A DNA stretch of 64,000 nt from Macrotrachela quadricornifera (GCA_022393335.1 JAJEKB010000932.1:111592-175591); one strand, 5' to 3'. Shown: positions 13,361 through 25,419, counted from the stretch's first letter. The notes: generated by a model not told the origin, from the sequence alone. A program made the numbers and translations.

Positions 13361-13375
13361 CTAAAATGAAGAAAA
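13361..13375 (-). promoter_or_regulatory. Candidate spliced-leader acceptor before GPS1
   Basis: On the minus strand a pyrimidine-rich tract reading TTCTTCATTTTAG ends at 13361. It is 48 nt upstream of the GPS1 ATG and only about 36 nt after the stop of the upstream hydrolase gene. There is no room for a separate promoter, which suggests processing from a shared transcript. Confidence 0.5.
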
Positions 13376-13397
13376 TACAATAAAAAATTTTTAAAAA

Positions 13398-14219
13398 TTA
13401 ATCAATTGATTGTTGTAGCCATGGTTGAATAATATTAATTAATTCTCTTTCTTTTCCTATAAAACAATGATCAGCATCTGATACAATAATCATTTCAGTT
13501 TTTTTCGTATTTTTTAATTCTTCATTAAACAAATATATATCATCACCAGGAATAACGTCATCCTTATCACCCCATATATTTAAAACTTTTGCCTGACGAA
13601 TATTTCCTATTTGACTTATATCAATATTTTTTCGACGTTCTATTGCTTGTTTTGTTATACGAAAATCTCCATTATCATTTGTATGAATTATAAATGAACC
13701 ACTTTTATCTAGTTCATCTAATTGTTTTTGAGAAAATCGTTCAGTTATACCACGTTCAAGACGATAACGTCCAGCTATATTGACAATAATTGGTATATCA
13801 TCATAATATAAAGCATAAAGTAAAACTGTCGTACCAGCTCGTGAATGTCCTATAAGAGCTCGAACAAAATATTTTTCATCTCTATTACGTAAATATTCAA
13901 CGACACATCTTAAGTCATCTCTAGTTTCATCTTCATACCCTCCATAATCCCATTCGTCTCGTCCAGTTGATTGACCACAACCATGAAAATCAAAACGAAC
14001 GGAATGAAATTGATTTGTAAACGATTTTGATATATCACGAGATAATTGTGGAAGAAAAAGCGCATTTTTATTTGACATATATCCATGACATATAATAACA
14101 ACATGTTCACGATTTTGATCATCAATATAAGGCGAAGATTTTCGATGAAAAATACATGATAATTTATGTTGATAACGTGGTGTAATGATTGTAAATGGTT
14201 CTTCAACAAAATCGGTCAT
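13398..14219 (-). CDS. Alpha/beta hydrolase (serine aminopeptidase-like), intronless
   Basis: A single uninterrupted exon of 273 residues from ATG 14219; the frame continues open upstream, but this is the first good ATG. The alpha/beta-hydrolase fold signatures are complete: the oxyanion-hole loop HGYMSNKN (~45-52), RFDFHGCGQSTG (~75-86), the nucleophile elbow GHSRAG with Ser126, the acid in WGDKDDVIPG (~217-226) and the histidine in DADHCFIG (His251). The central part (VNIAGRYRLERGITERF) resembles the HDA/serine aminopeptidase S33-like hydrolases I know best from plants, fungi and bacteria. Substrate unknown; likely cytosolic, with no signal peptide. Absence of introns in an intron-rich neighbourhood makes horizontal acquisition or retroposition possible. 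GPS1 follows 85 nt downstream. Confidence 0.85.
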   Translation of the reverse strand: MTDFVEEPFTIITPRYQHKLSCIFHRKSSPYIDDQNREHVVIICHGYMSNKNALFLPQLSRDISKSFTNQFHSVRFDFHGCGQSTGRDEWDYGGYEDETRDDLRCVVEYLRNRDEKYFVRALIGHSRAGTTVLLYALYYDDIPIIVNIAGRYRLERGITERFSQKQLDELDKSGSFIIHTNDNGDFRITKQAIERRKNIDISQIGNIRQAKVLNIWGDKDDVIPGDDIYLFNEELKNTKKTEMIIVSDADHCFIGKERELINIIQPWLQQSID

Positions 14220-15598
14220 TATAAAATAGGTAGAAATTGGAAGAAAGAAAATAGAATAATACAAGTAAAGTTGCAGTAAACGACAAGGAGGGAAAGTGTA
14301 TACGATGTTGATTGGTTAACGAACTCATGCAATCTTGTGCGGAGAAAAGAGGTCGTAACAATCCACAATTGAACATGAACGAAATAAAAAAATGAAATTC
14401 ATTAATAATATGTCTTTATGATTGATCTTGTCTACAGACATAAAAAGCATCCGAATAATCAATTTGTTGATAAATGTATTTTTAAAGGTGCCAGAAGATG
14501 CTTCAGGTTTTTGTTTTTCCTTTTAGATACTAGTTTTGGAAATATGGTACTTATAATTGGTATATTCAGTTCTACTGAATTATAAGAAGTTCCAATCAAA
14601 TGCTAATAAAAATATAGCTTTGGATATTCGGAAGGATCTCAGATGTGACAAATTAAAGTATCGTAAAGAGCTAAATAAACATGGAGAACATATAATCAAG
14701 GTTTAATATGATTCTCAGGTTAATAAATATGAACAACATCGTAAACTACAGATTCTACTAAACAGAATCAATAATATTAAAATCTTTCATGTTTAACAAT
14801 AGTAAACAATTTTTTCGTAATACAACTTAGAGCGAAATTTAATGGAAAAATGACTCAAATTTGTGGACATAATTATGACGTATGCAAATAGTCATAATTC
14901 TCTGCATGATATCAAATATAGACCCAGAGAAATATTATCACGTCAACATACATATGAGAAAGTATGAACTTCTTAAACAATTTTTTGGTATATCTAATCA
15001 AGTTTTCTAAATATTTAGTTTTGAATTGCATTTTACTAGTTCAAATAAATTTCATTTCTAGTGGGTATGGAAATAATGAACAGATACTAACAGAACACTG
15101 ATACTCTTACAACAGTACAATTTTACCAGTTTTGCACATTAAGACTCTTTATTTACTATATAATACTCTCTATTAAATACATGATTTCTTTACTAGCTTT
15201 TCTTTTTAAAATCATTATTTTAACATGCATAAAATTTTTGAAAAATTTTCAGTTGGTAAAAGATTATTACTGTCAATAGAAAGACAATATAAGCTACAGA
15301 GTTCGATTTTTCCAATAGATTTTCTATTTTTAGATTTATTAAGATCTAAGTATCCTTTAAAATTACATGAAACAGTAGTTAACAAATGTTTTATAACAAG
15401 CATTGTTTTTTTTTTTATTATTTATATAATTAGAACTTGATCTAACATCTACTATCCATTGAAAATTTCTGACAGTTAGTATAAAGCAGTTCAAAACTAA
15501 TCCTGAAATTTTGATGTACAAATTGGATAGATTTTAAATTTCAATCCAACCGATCCAGTTTCTAATCTGCTTTATTCTGAAAGAACAATATCATATGT
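14220..15598. other. Intergenic region, no gene recognised
   Basis: 1.4 kb of AT-rich sequence between the hydrolase start and the stop of the cupin gene. Small overlapping ORFs on both strands near 15.2-15.4 kb have no recognisable features. Confidence 0.5.
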
Positions 15599-16276
15599 CT
15601 AAACTACTGGTGTAGTGTATTCAACGTATTGAATTTGATAACCTAAAGCTAGAGCGATCACTTGAAAGACTTTACTAAATATTGTGTTGAGGATTCGTGG
15701 AAAGTCACATCTGTAAATGTCATGACCTATTTGAACTTGAAGTGTTGCTATCAAACTTGGACTATCACGTCTAACACCATTTATATTTTCGAAATAAGAA
15801 TCAGCACTTCTACCAGGTATCATTCCTTGATCATTATATAATGTTATGTTCACAATTAAATCGTCATTACCAGCACTCCAAAATGTATGACATGAACCTT
15901 TTGGTATAAATAAATATCCATGTGTTTCTATTGTACCATTCATTTCATTTAAGATGTATCCCAATGTGCCTCTTTCCACATCGAATCTTTCATCTTGTTT
16001 AAGATGATAATGTATTGGTGGAGTACACGGTCTTTTCAGTGGATGTGCACTTGTTGGAGTGTTACCACATGGACCATCATGTTTAATTGTCTGTTTGATT
16101 GTCGAATGAGTATGACCAGTTTCATTTGATCTTAATACAAATTCAATTACATCTCCTTCGTGAAATGAATTTACTGGAATGATGCGTTGTCCAGCAGTGT
16201 GAGAACGTTGTATCTTATCCTTGCGAATATATATCACAAATATTGATACCAAAATGACAAGAACAGTATACTTCAT
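15599..16276 (-). CDS. Cupin-domain protein with N-terminal signal/anchor
   Basis: A single exon of 225 residues starting at ATG 16276. Residues ~3-18 are a hydrophobic signal peptide or anchor (VLVILVSIFVIYI). The cupin motif 1 is visible: PPIHYHLKQDERFDVERG (His89, His91, Glu96), followed about 30 residues later by motif 2, GYLFIPKGSCHTFW (His130). These are the usual metal ligands of cupin beta barrels. The C-terminus has a second hydrophobic patch (FQVIALALGYQIQYV). Extracellular or secretory-pathway location is likely; substrate unknown. There are no introns, as in the hydrolase gene, and similar stand-alone secreted cupins are commoner in fungi and bacteria than in animals, so acquisition from outside is possible but unproven. 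Confidence 0.7.
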   Translation of the reverse strand: MKYTVLVILVSIFVIYIRKDKIQRSHTAGQRIIPVNSFHEGDVIEFVLRSNETGHTHSTIKQTIKHDGPCGNTPTSAHPLKRPCTPPIHYHLKQDERFDVERGTLGYILNEMNGTIETHGYLFIPKGSCHTFWSAGNDDLIVNITLYNDQGMIPGRSADSYFENINGVRRDSPSLIATLQVQIGHDIYRCDFPRILNTIFSKVFQVIALALGYQIQYVEYTTPVV

Positions 16277-16539
16277 TGTTTCTCTTAATTCTAAACGAAA
16301 TGACTTTGATAAAGATAAAATATAAGTGACTATGAAATTTTTATTGTTATTCTTTTTTTTCTTCCTTTCGCATCTTAATATTGATGAAAAATTGCTATCT
16401 GAATTTATCGCACGTGTTAAATAAAAAAAAACAAAAACAGCGTTTTGGCATGTTGATTTATTTAGTTGTTTGGTGAAGGTATAGAGGATGACAGTGAATG
16501 TTGATTAATATTATGTAAGTTTTTCAGACAGTCAATAAG

Positions 16540-16887
16540 ATGAAATTATACTATCATCTCATTTATTTATCGGATTATCAACGAGACTCCAAAATCACAA
16601 ATAAACTCTTGTATGGTTTGATTAGAAATCAAGTTTTCAGATCTATAACTAATGATAAATATAGAAAATCATTTGTTCGAGAATATATAATACATGATCA
16701 TATAAATAAATTTTATCATTTTGAACAAAATTAAAATAAAAGTGATTTAACATCTATAAATGTTAGAAAAATTGATGAATTTCTCCCGAACAAAGATGAA
16801 GATAGTAGTGAACAAAAAGTAGAAAATAAAGTAAAAGAAATATTCAGATTACCTAATACATGTAAAATTGATGATGAAATAATATAA
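16540..16887 (+). pseudogene. Degenerate ORF, unrecognised
   Basis: An ATG-started frame (MKLYYHLIYLSDYQRDSKIT ...) runs 64 codons to TAA at 16732. The same frame then stays open for another 51 codons with polar, coding-like composition (LTSINVRKIDEFLPNKDEDS) up to TAA at 16887. One in-frame stop inside an otherwise continuous reading frame suggests a decayed gene or transposon fragment. I do not recognise the family. Confidence 0.35.
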
Positions 16888-19299
16888 AACGAATTATTCA
16901 ATAAGAAATATATTTGGTAAATATTTGTGAAGCATTGCTTAGCATAAATAAATGAAAAGAAAGTTAAACATATATAATATAATATGGATGGACATCATAA
17001 ATGATTCATCGATACTCTTTTTCTCCTTAACTCATAGCAAACAAAAAATATTATCATGAAACTCATTATTATATATCCATTTATCTATAGATTAAAATAA
17101 ATAGAAACCGAAAACCATTTTGATCTTTTATATGTAACTACAAAATTTGTTTTTACTACGGTTTACTAACCTTTTTTCTTTCAAGGTTTTGATATAAATC
17201 TTATTTTCGTATGCCAATTGTATGGATAATGATCATTAAAATGAGATAAAGTTACACTGCAATCAAACAATGTTAACAATAATAAAGAACAAAATCTTAA
17301 TCAAAATATAAACTAATTTAAGGATATACAAATATTTAGAACAACAATAATCGCATCATTTAAAATATGATACATTTTAATATAAAAGGTTGATTTAATT
17401 ATATTTGACTCTTCTATTTCATTAATTGATAAAATATTATATACGTAAATTAAAATCCTCCATAATATAGTATTAATACAAAACGGTATTTTATATGAAA
17501 TAATATTTCATTTGAACAAAATAGATTGACAGAGAAAATTAAATAATTAGAAGATATGGATTTAGTTGCTTATTTAATATCAGAATCCGATAACGAACCA
17601 GGTGAGAATGATTGCGATAATAACGAACGAGGTGATTTTGAAAATGACAGACTTGACATATGCAATAAAAAAATCATAGTTGTATTTTTAAAATAGCCAT
17701 TACTAGCTAACTTTCAACGAATTGTAAGTTCGTTTATGTGTAGAGATATTATATGATAAATTTGTCATTTTCTAAGGTTTGCGCGAATCATACTATATAT
17801 TTTCATTAAAGACAGTTATTTTTTGTTTTAAATGACATGATATACGTATTTTTTTTTCTTTATTTTTAAATCTTTAAATTGGATGAACAAGTTCTTCTTT
17901 TGTATATACGATCAAAAACATTATTTGAACGAAATATTGACCGTTGTTTTCCTTGACGAAAACAAGCTGATATATTTTTCAATATTGAAAGATGATAGAA
18001 TGTAATCAAATTGCATCAATGAAAAATAAAAAAGAATATATATTTGTTAAATGATAATATGTATTTATTGTTGAAAATGAAAAAATATGTGATGAAGGAA
18101 AAGAGTATAAAAAGATAAAAGCATAGAAAAAGAGAATATATAAAAAATTGTTCTGAGGACAAAAATTTTGTGAGATCATCAAACGTGTTGTTGATAAGGA
18201 ATCTAGCCTTGTAGCTTCTAAAAAAAACAAATTAATTGATAAATAAATATTGATTGTAACGGTTGTTGATCGTTACACTTCATTTCACTTTTTCTTTCTC
18301 TATATGACATCTTTCTTACGATGGTGACCTTGTTGATGTATGTCTCTTTTTTTTCTCTTTTTTATGGTTATTATAGAATCGCATGTTCGTACTGAATAAA
18401 ACTAATGGTTAAAAATTTGTTTCTCTAATCAAAGGTCTAGTAAAGCACATTTTACAAAACTGAATGATTTCTTCTACCTAACAGCAAAATAAAATTTTGA
18501 TCATGTTTTATGTTTATTGCTCAAGCATATCATAAGCAGTGGAAGTTTGCAATTTTTTAATCTTCATTCTCGAGCACACTGTTTTTTCCAAGAAAAAAAT
18601 GTTGTACACGATGAAAAAGAGTGCATTCGAAAATACCAAATATAAACTGAGTTCTTAATTGTGCTAAACTTTTCTCGAAAATAATAGGAGAAGTTCAAGT
18701 CGTAAAAAATACAGAATTAAGAAAGTTTTTACTTATTCCATCACACATATAGTTTTCTCGATTAAAACTTCGGAATTAAGATTTATTTATAATTTTTATT
18801 GAAGATTTCATTAGGCTTTTATTGAAACAAGAATTTCGGCTAAGGGACTTGAGGAATAGTAGTTCAAGCAAAAATATCAAGATCAGATAGACTGTTAGCT
18901 TTTTCTTTTTATAAAGTATATTTTTTCAGTCTATAACTTTCTTTTTATCTGAAGTAGTAGAGTCAATCAAAAGCTATCTTATAAAACCTTTGTTGAATTT
19001 TTCATTATAGAGATAAATTTTCAACTAGCAGTTTTACTCAAAAACTTTATTATTCAAATCGAGAGAGGACTTCTGCACCGTGCTTTAGCGACACAACTAA
19101 ACTCATAAAATAGTTTAATAAACATCATTGTCGAGGGTAGCAATAGAATTATATCTCCAATTTATTATATTGACCTATTTAATAATGTTATGTACTTACC
19201 CTCTCTTATTTTCGACGTTTGTTCATATATTTTATTACACTGATACAAAAATATATATCACTGACATTACCACGAAATACCGAGTGGTCGTTGTATAGC
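16888..19299. other. Gene-poor intergenic region
   Basis: 2.4 kb, AT-rich. Apart from the short fragment at 17557-17697, listed separately, no gene is supported. A minus-strand ORF near 18.0-18.2 kb lacks motifs. Confidence 0.45.
17557..17697 (+). mobile_element. Fragment of a diverged repeat family, copy 1
   Basis: A short ATG-started frame, MDLVAYLISESDNEPGENDC and onward through NNERGDFEND to NKKIIVVFLK. The same nucleotide pattern, diverged and with stops, recurs in inverted orientation at about 23095-23225. Conservation of a coding-like stretch in two places points to a decayed transposable element or gene family; acidic N-termini like this occur in some transposases, but no catalytic part is visible. 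Confidence 0.35.
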
Positions 19300-21905
19300 T
19301 ATTCTGGCTCTTTCAAATTATATATTGCACTGAAGTGAAGATAGAAAAGACATAAAGTATATTTTAAATTATGTGAACAAGGAATGAATCATCCTGACTG
19401 TCTTCAATTATATGCTCACTATGAAACGAAGACAAGGAATTTATTGCATATATTTGAGGTAGCATGCACAATGAACAAATCCTATTGATTCTCTTCCATT
19501 ATCTGCTCTCTTTGAATCAAAGACAGAGAGTTCATGCTATGTGTTTAAACCAACACGAACAATGAATAAATCCTTTTGGCTCTCTTCGAATTATATGGTC
19601 ACTAGGAAGCAAAAGTAGAAAGTTCATTGCATGTTTTAGAACGAATATGGACACTGAACAAATTCTTTTGACACTTTTCTATTATATGATCACTTTCCAA
19701 ACAAACACAGAAAATTTATAGTATCAGTTCGAATTCACATGAATAATGAACACATCATCCTCGTTCGCTTCAATTATATGATCACTTATATCCAAAAACA
19801 AAAACATTATCGTGTGCAATCGAAATGATGTGGATAATGAATAACTACTGATAATTCTCTTCACTTATATGCTCACTGTGAAGTAACGACAATGCATTCA
19901 TGGCGTGTGTTAGAACGTATATAGATGATGAACAAATTCTCTTGGCTCTCGTCAATTATACGCACACTTTGAAACATAATGTGAAAGATCGTGGTGTATG
20001 TTGAAACTCATATATATAATGATCAAATCCTTTTGATTCTCTTCAAATATATGCTTGTTTTGAACCAACGAGAGCAATACGTATGGTATGTGATCCAAGT
20101 CACATGAAAAATGAACAAATCCTTTGGTGTCTTTTCAGTTATTTGTTCACTTTGAACCGAAGATAGAAAGATTATAATGTGTTTTCAAATTAATATAAAA
20201 AATAAATAAATACTGATGGTTCTTTCCAGTTATATGCTCGCTCCCAATCAACGACAGAACGCTCTTGATATGTGTTAAAATTCATATAGACAATGAACAA
20301 AAATTCTTGTCTCTCTTCAACTATATGTTCACCTTGAAGCAAAGACAGAACACTTTTGATGTGCATCCAAATTTATATGAACAATGAACACATTATCCTG
20401 GCCTTCTTCAATTATATGATCGCTTTTAAACAAAAAGAAAGAGTTAATGGTGTGCGTTCGTACTTATACGAACAATGAATACATCATCCTGGCTTCTTTC
20501 AATTATATACTTGTCTTGAAACACAAAGAGAAAGTTTATAATGTTTGTCCGACTTAGCATGATCAATGAATAAGTACATGTGACCTTATTCAAGTAGTTG
20601 CTCACTTTTAAGCAAAGACAAAACGTTTATCATATGTTCAACTTCATGTCAAAAATGAACATATCCATTTGACTATCTTCAATTATATAATTGTTTGGAA
20701 CGAATGAGAGAAAGCCTATGTTATATAGTCTAAATCACATAAACACGGAACAAATGTTTTTAGCTTTGTTCAATTATATGTTCATCTTGAGCAAGGACAG
20801 AAAGATTAGTGTGTATTCAAACTGATATGAACAATGAATAAATACAGATGATTCTATCCAGTTATATGGTCACTTTCAACCAAAGACAGAAAGCTCTTAT
20901 ATGTGTTGGAACTCATATAGACAATGAACAAATCTTTTTGACTCTCTTCAACTATACACTCATCTTGAAGCAAAGATAGAGCATTCTTAGTGTGCCATTC
21001 GTACTTACATGAATAATGAATACATCATCCTGGCTTCCTTCAATTATGTGCTTGCTTCCAAATCTAAAGAGAAAGTTCACGATGTATGCTCGATTTAGCA
21101 TAACCAATGAATAAGAACATGTGGCTTTATACAAGTAATTGCTCACTTTTAAGCAAAGACACAGCGTTCATCATATGTTCAACTTCATGTGAAAAATGAA
21201 CACATCCTTTTGACTATCTTCAATTATGTGCATAGTTTCAATGAAAGAAAGAACGTTCATAATATGCATCGAGAGCTCACATGAATAAAGCACAAGTTTT
21301 TTTGGCTCTCTTCAATTATATAGTCACTTCGAACTAACTAGATAAAGTCTATGATATATGTCCCAAATCACATGAAGAATGAATATATCTCTTTAGCTCT
21401 GTTCAATTACATACTCCCTTTAAATGAAAGACAGAAAGTTCATGATATATGTCGAAAATCACATGAATAATGAACACATCTGTTGGACTCTCTTCGATTA
21501 CATGCTCATTTTGAAGGAATTATGGAAAGTTTATTGTGTATGTTTCACCTCATATGAAAAGAGAACAGATCTTGGTGGTTCTCTTCGATTATAGGGTTAC
21601 TTTGAATTAGTGAGAAAAAACTACTGATGTATGTTTGAACTGATGTGTACAATGAACAAATCTTGGTAGTTCTATTCAATTATATGCCTACTTTAAATCG
21701 AAGAGAGAAGGTTTGTTGTGTGTGATCGAATTGTCATGTAGATTGAATACAGGATGAGAGCTTACTTCAATTAAATGCTCACTTTAGACAACAGACGAAA
21801 AATCGATGGTATTGATTCAAACTCAGAGGAATAATGAATGAATCTTGTCTATTCGTTTCAATTATATACTGGCTTGGAAGCCAAGAGCGAAAAAAATAGT
21901 GCATG
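19300..21905 (+). repeat. Diverged ~91-bp tandem satellite array (~28 units)
   Basis: Units about 90-92 bp long recur without interruption. Each carries recognisable blocks such as AATGAACAAATCC, CTCTCTTCAATTATATG, CTCACTTTGAA and CAAAGACAGAAAG. Successive anchor positions (19411, 19502, 19592, 19683) confirm the period. Units differ strongly from one another, so the array is old. Higher-order structure is visible: the block around 20560-20690 is nearly repeated at about 21100-21230, ~540 bp (about six units) away, whereas 20180-20355 matches 20815-20990 at ~635 bp (about seven units), implying a seven-unit duplication with later loss of one unit. Confidence 0.85.
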
Positions 21906-22178
21906 ATTCATCTTACATCGTAAGTGAATAGAATCATTGGAAGATTCAAGTATAATGAGCTCATATTCATAGAAGGATTTGTTTGACGGATTTTTACATG
22001 ACGTATCATATGACTGAAATATAGCTCTTTGTAGTAAGATATGAAACAGATCACGAGCACTGAACATTCTTTCATCCAAAACGGACTCATCCAAATCTTT
22101 ATCAGCCATACTTGCCATAGTGATGGTAGCAAGCAGCAGTATAATTGTAATGCCAATGACTAATTTTGATGAGACCAT
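21858..22178 (-). CDS. Putative small secreted peptide
   Basis: ATG at 22178 opens 106 codons. Residues 1-24 form a good signal peptide (MVSSKLVIGITIILLLATIT), followed by an acidic stretch (DKDLDESVLDER) and a possible mature region MFSARDLFHILLQRAIFQSY. A TATA box lies about 62 bp upstream. The last ~15 codons run into the first unit of the satellite array, and a GTAAG donor-like site occurs near 21915, so the true 3' end may lie in another exon. The layout (signal, acidic spacer, short amphipathic segment) recalls peptide-hormone precursors, but no cleavage/amidation motif is seen and no family is claimed. Confidence 0.5.
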   Translation of the reverse strand: MVSSKLVIGITIILLLATITMASMADKDLDESVLDERMFSARDLFHILLQRAIFQSYDTSCKNPSNKSFYEYELIILESSNDSIHLRCKMNHALFFSLLASKPVYN

Positions 22179-22239
22179 TTGTTGATTTGTGTTTGATATG
22201 GTTGTGTTACGAATGTTATATGCGAAATATTTGCGCCAG

Positions 22240-22247
22240 TTTATATA
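22240..22247 (-). promoter_or_regulatory. TATA box of the secreted-peptide gene
   Basis: TATATAAA on the minus strand, about 62 bp upstream of the ATG at 22178, in locally less AT-rich surroundings. This is one of the few convincing TATA boxes in the window. Confidence 0.5.
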
Positions 22248-25200
22248 CGCCTCTAGTGCGAGAAGAAATATGTTTTTCTATGGCTTCGCATATATGTCAA
22301 TTTTTACTTCAATAAACTATCTGCGTAATTTTATGTTCGATAATTAATTGTGGGCTGTGGAGAAAAGAAAAAGTAGAGTCTTGTATCACAGATGCTTCAT
22401 CCCTTCCAAATCATTCGTTGACATGTTATTTTACTTTGGAGACGTAAAAAATGACTATGAATATGTATAATATCGTGTCCATTCATGCATGCAACTTGAA
22501 AGAAGAATAACAGATGAAATATTATTTCATTTATCATTCTTCAATAATATCAAAAAGTTGAAAAAAATAGTGAATATAATTTATCCAAATTAATACGTAT
22601 GTTCGTTTTCGACTATACAAGAAGCCATTGCTCTAGTTTGAGCTTCCGTAATAAGAACATACGATCACATTAAAATTGAAGAATAAAATTTGATTTTAGT
22701 TATATTGAAATAGAAAGTGTTATAAAAGTATGTAAAACTAATTGCATAGTGAAAGTAGAAAGAAACATTCTACAAGTTATTATGTAGAAATTCACTATGA
22801 AATTTCCATATCAATATTTAGTAACATTATCATTATCATCAATATCGTAATTGAATTCTTCATTATGACTCTTATAGTCATCGAAAAACAGTTTTTCAAG
22901 TGTAATTTTTTTCTTTATCATTCATTTTAGAATCATTAGTAAAAATTAAGAGTAAAACTCTAAATAATGTATAGAATTGTATATATAATTTAGCTATAAC
23001 AATTAATATCATCTTGTCTATTGAATGTACTAATTGTTTGAATAATAGATTGAACTTCTTTATATTTAATTAAAAATGATGGAATGGTAATTGGTACTTT
23101 AAAAATACAATCATGATTTTTTATTCAACCTATTAACTTTGCATCATTTTCAACATCGTCTCGTTCATTATTATCGTCATCACTTTTATTCAATTTTTGC
23201 ATCAGATTCTAATATTGAATAAACATCTTCGCCCTTGCTTTCCTGTATTTTTATTTTGTGGTTTTTTTACGATTAAAACAATATTTTTTTTTAAATCATC
23301 CTATTCTCTTATTCAGAATAAGTAATATATAAAAATGCATTTAACAGAATATTTATTTCAATGAAACTCTAAACTTTTATTCCATTTATTCAGATTTTTT
23401 CTACCTTTAAAATAATCATAAATTAAACTTCATTTATATCTTATTTGCTTGATGTTTACATTTATTGCATGCAGCTTGTTATTCATCATAGGATAATCGA
23501 TCGTATTTTTTGTGTATTGAATATTTTCATGTAAAAATAATCAAAAATAATATTAGAAAAAAAATTAGTTAATAATAAATTATTATGTAAGAGAAGAATT
23601 TTTCTAAATTTAACTTTCGGTGAGAATAAACCTTCAGATATTTTCGTTTTATAATTACATTTAGCAATTTTAATACATACATCATTTATTAAAACAATTT
23701 CAGAGGTTGTTATTTCTCTGGTTAGTTGCTTAGTATCGTTGAAAATATTTTATTCTTCTATTTTTAAGTATTACTATAAACGAATCAAGTAAAGCTACTT
23801 GATTATCTATTTTAACATCAAAACATAATAATAAATCATTATTTCGAAAATTTTAGACATAATATTAATGTTTATATTACATTGTAATCAACTCAAAAGA
23901 GTATGGAAAAAATTTCATGAATAATATCAATCACAAAAAAGAAAAAGATCTTCCGTTGTACAATCAATAAATCGAAGAATAGATAAAGAAGCTGTGTTAC
24001 ATCATATGCATCAACAATAACTAAATAATATTATTTACATTAATATTTTGAGTAGCAAATTGATTTCAATGTGTATAAATTGATACACGTTGTTTTATTG
24101 TGTTATTATGGTTCCAAACTTTATTGGTTCACTAAAACAAAAAAATAGGAAAAAATTTAAAAGAATATAAATTTATTTTATAAAAATTGTTAGAATGAAA
24201 AAACAAAAAATGTATAATTCAAGTTTTTAAAATAAACAATTTCTCACACGCTGTTGTAGTTGCTTCTAGTGTTGGAACCAAAATTTTCCGTCGGGACAGA
24301 GTGACGCTACTCACAAATTGAATAATTCAGTGAAGCAGTGTTGTTTCTCTTCTGAACATTTTTCTAATTTTTTTTACAATAAAATTGAACGAGATATAGT
24401 GCCATGCCGTCTTGAATGAACCTTGGAAACCTTTTTTTTATGCATATGCATTCATTATTTCGATCAACTACCTCTTCCTTAATTAAATTCTCGATCTATA
24501 ACGGCTATGATTATTTAAAGAAGTTAGCTGCTTCCATTTTCAAGCATGAAAATTCGCATAGTCTTTCAGAAAAATCTAAGGAGTCCTGAATTTTGTATTC
24601 GCCAAGAAAAAAATAGTTGTAAAAGCATAGTCAAGCAAACAATATCTATTTCATGAATTATCTTTTACCTTTCAGAAAGTATTGTGTAAGAACAACTTTG
24701 TCAATAAAAATACTAAAGAACATTGTTTATAGTCAAAATCGAACTCAGATGTGTTTTCGATATATATGTATAAGATTCCTATAATTTAGCAAAGCATTTT
24801 GAAAATTCTATTTGAAATCTTGGAATACTATGAAGTGAGACGATTCGACACCCCATTGATCAGAAAAAAAATAGCATAGTCAATCATTAATCTATACTTG
24901 GAGAGACATGGTTTAGCTTTCACGAAAGAAAACATTGATTTTCCACTTTAGTCTTCCTTATCTCAAGATAGTTCTATTGATAGAAATACCAAATGAATAA
25001 GACAATTTGTAGTCGCTAATTCCCAAGTATGATAGTTTATTCAATTTCATATAAGTAATATCTATTCTACACACAATCGACATGATGCGTAATATCTGAA
25101 GAACTATTAAGCATTCAAATTGTGTTCGAAAAGACGCTTGACATCAATAAATACTAAGTTGTACTAGAAGCAATTTCAATTTAAATATCAATTTAATTAC

Positions 25201-25419
25201 AAGAAATCTTTTTATAGTATATAATGAATTTATTGTTGGTTTTAATTTATTTGATTTATACTACAGCCATCTATTAGAGAAAGAATAGAAATAAACAAAT
25301 GATTTGTTGATTTTTTCGACCAATTAGATACTAATGTAAATGTCTAATGAATGAAGAAATATGTAATTTCGTTTAGAAAATTCCCTAATTTTGTAATTGC
25401 TTCATTAATCTGATGGTCT
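22248..25419. other. Gene-poor intergenic region
   Basis: 3.2 kb of AT-rich DNA between the peptide gene and the ANGEL gene. It holds the inverted repeat-family fragment at ~23095-23225. Other ORFs (for example 22742-22930) are low-complexity and hydrophobic without motifs. Confidence 0.45.
23095..23225 (-). mobile_element. Fragment of a diverged repeat family, copy 2 (inverted)
   Basis: Read on the minus strand it matches 17557-17697: both contain a TATTxAATATxAGAATCxGA block, then GATAATAAxGAACGAGxxGA, TTGAAAATGA and finally a block ending TTGTATTTTTAAA. In this copy the frame is broken by stops near its start. Confidence 0.35.

Noticed and set aside
15225..15440. Overlapping ORFs on both strands
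   Set aside because: AT-rich open frames without coding character; ending in poly-T-encoded Phe/Ile runs.
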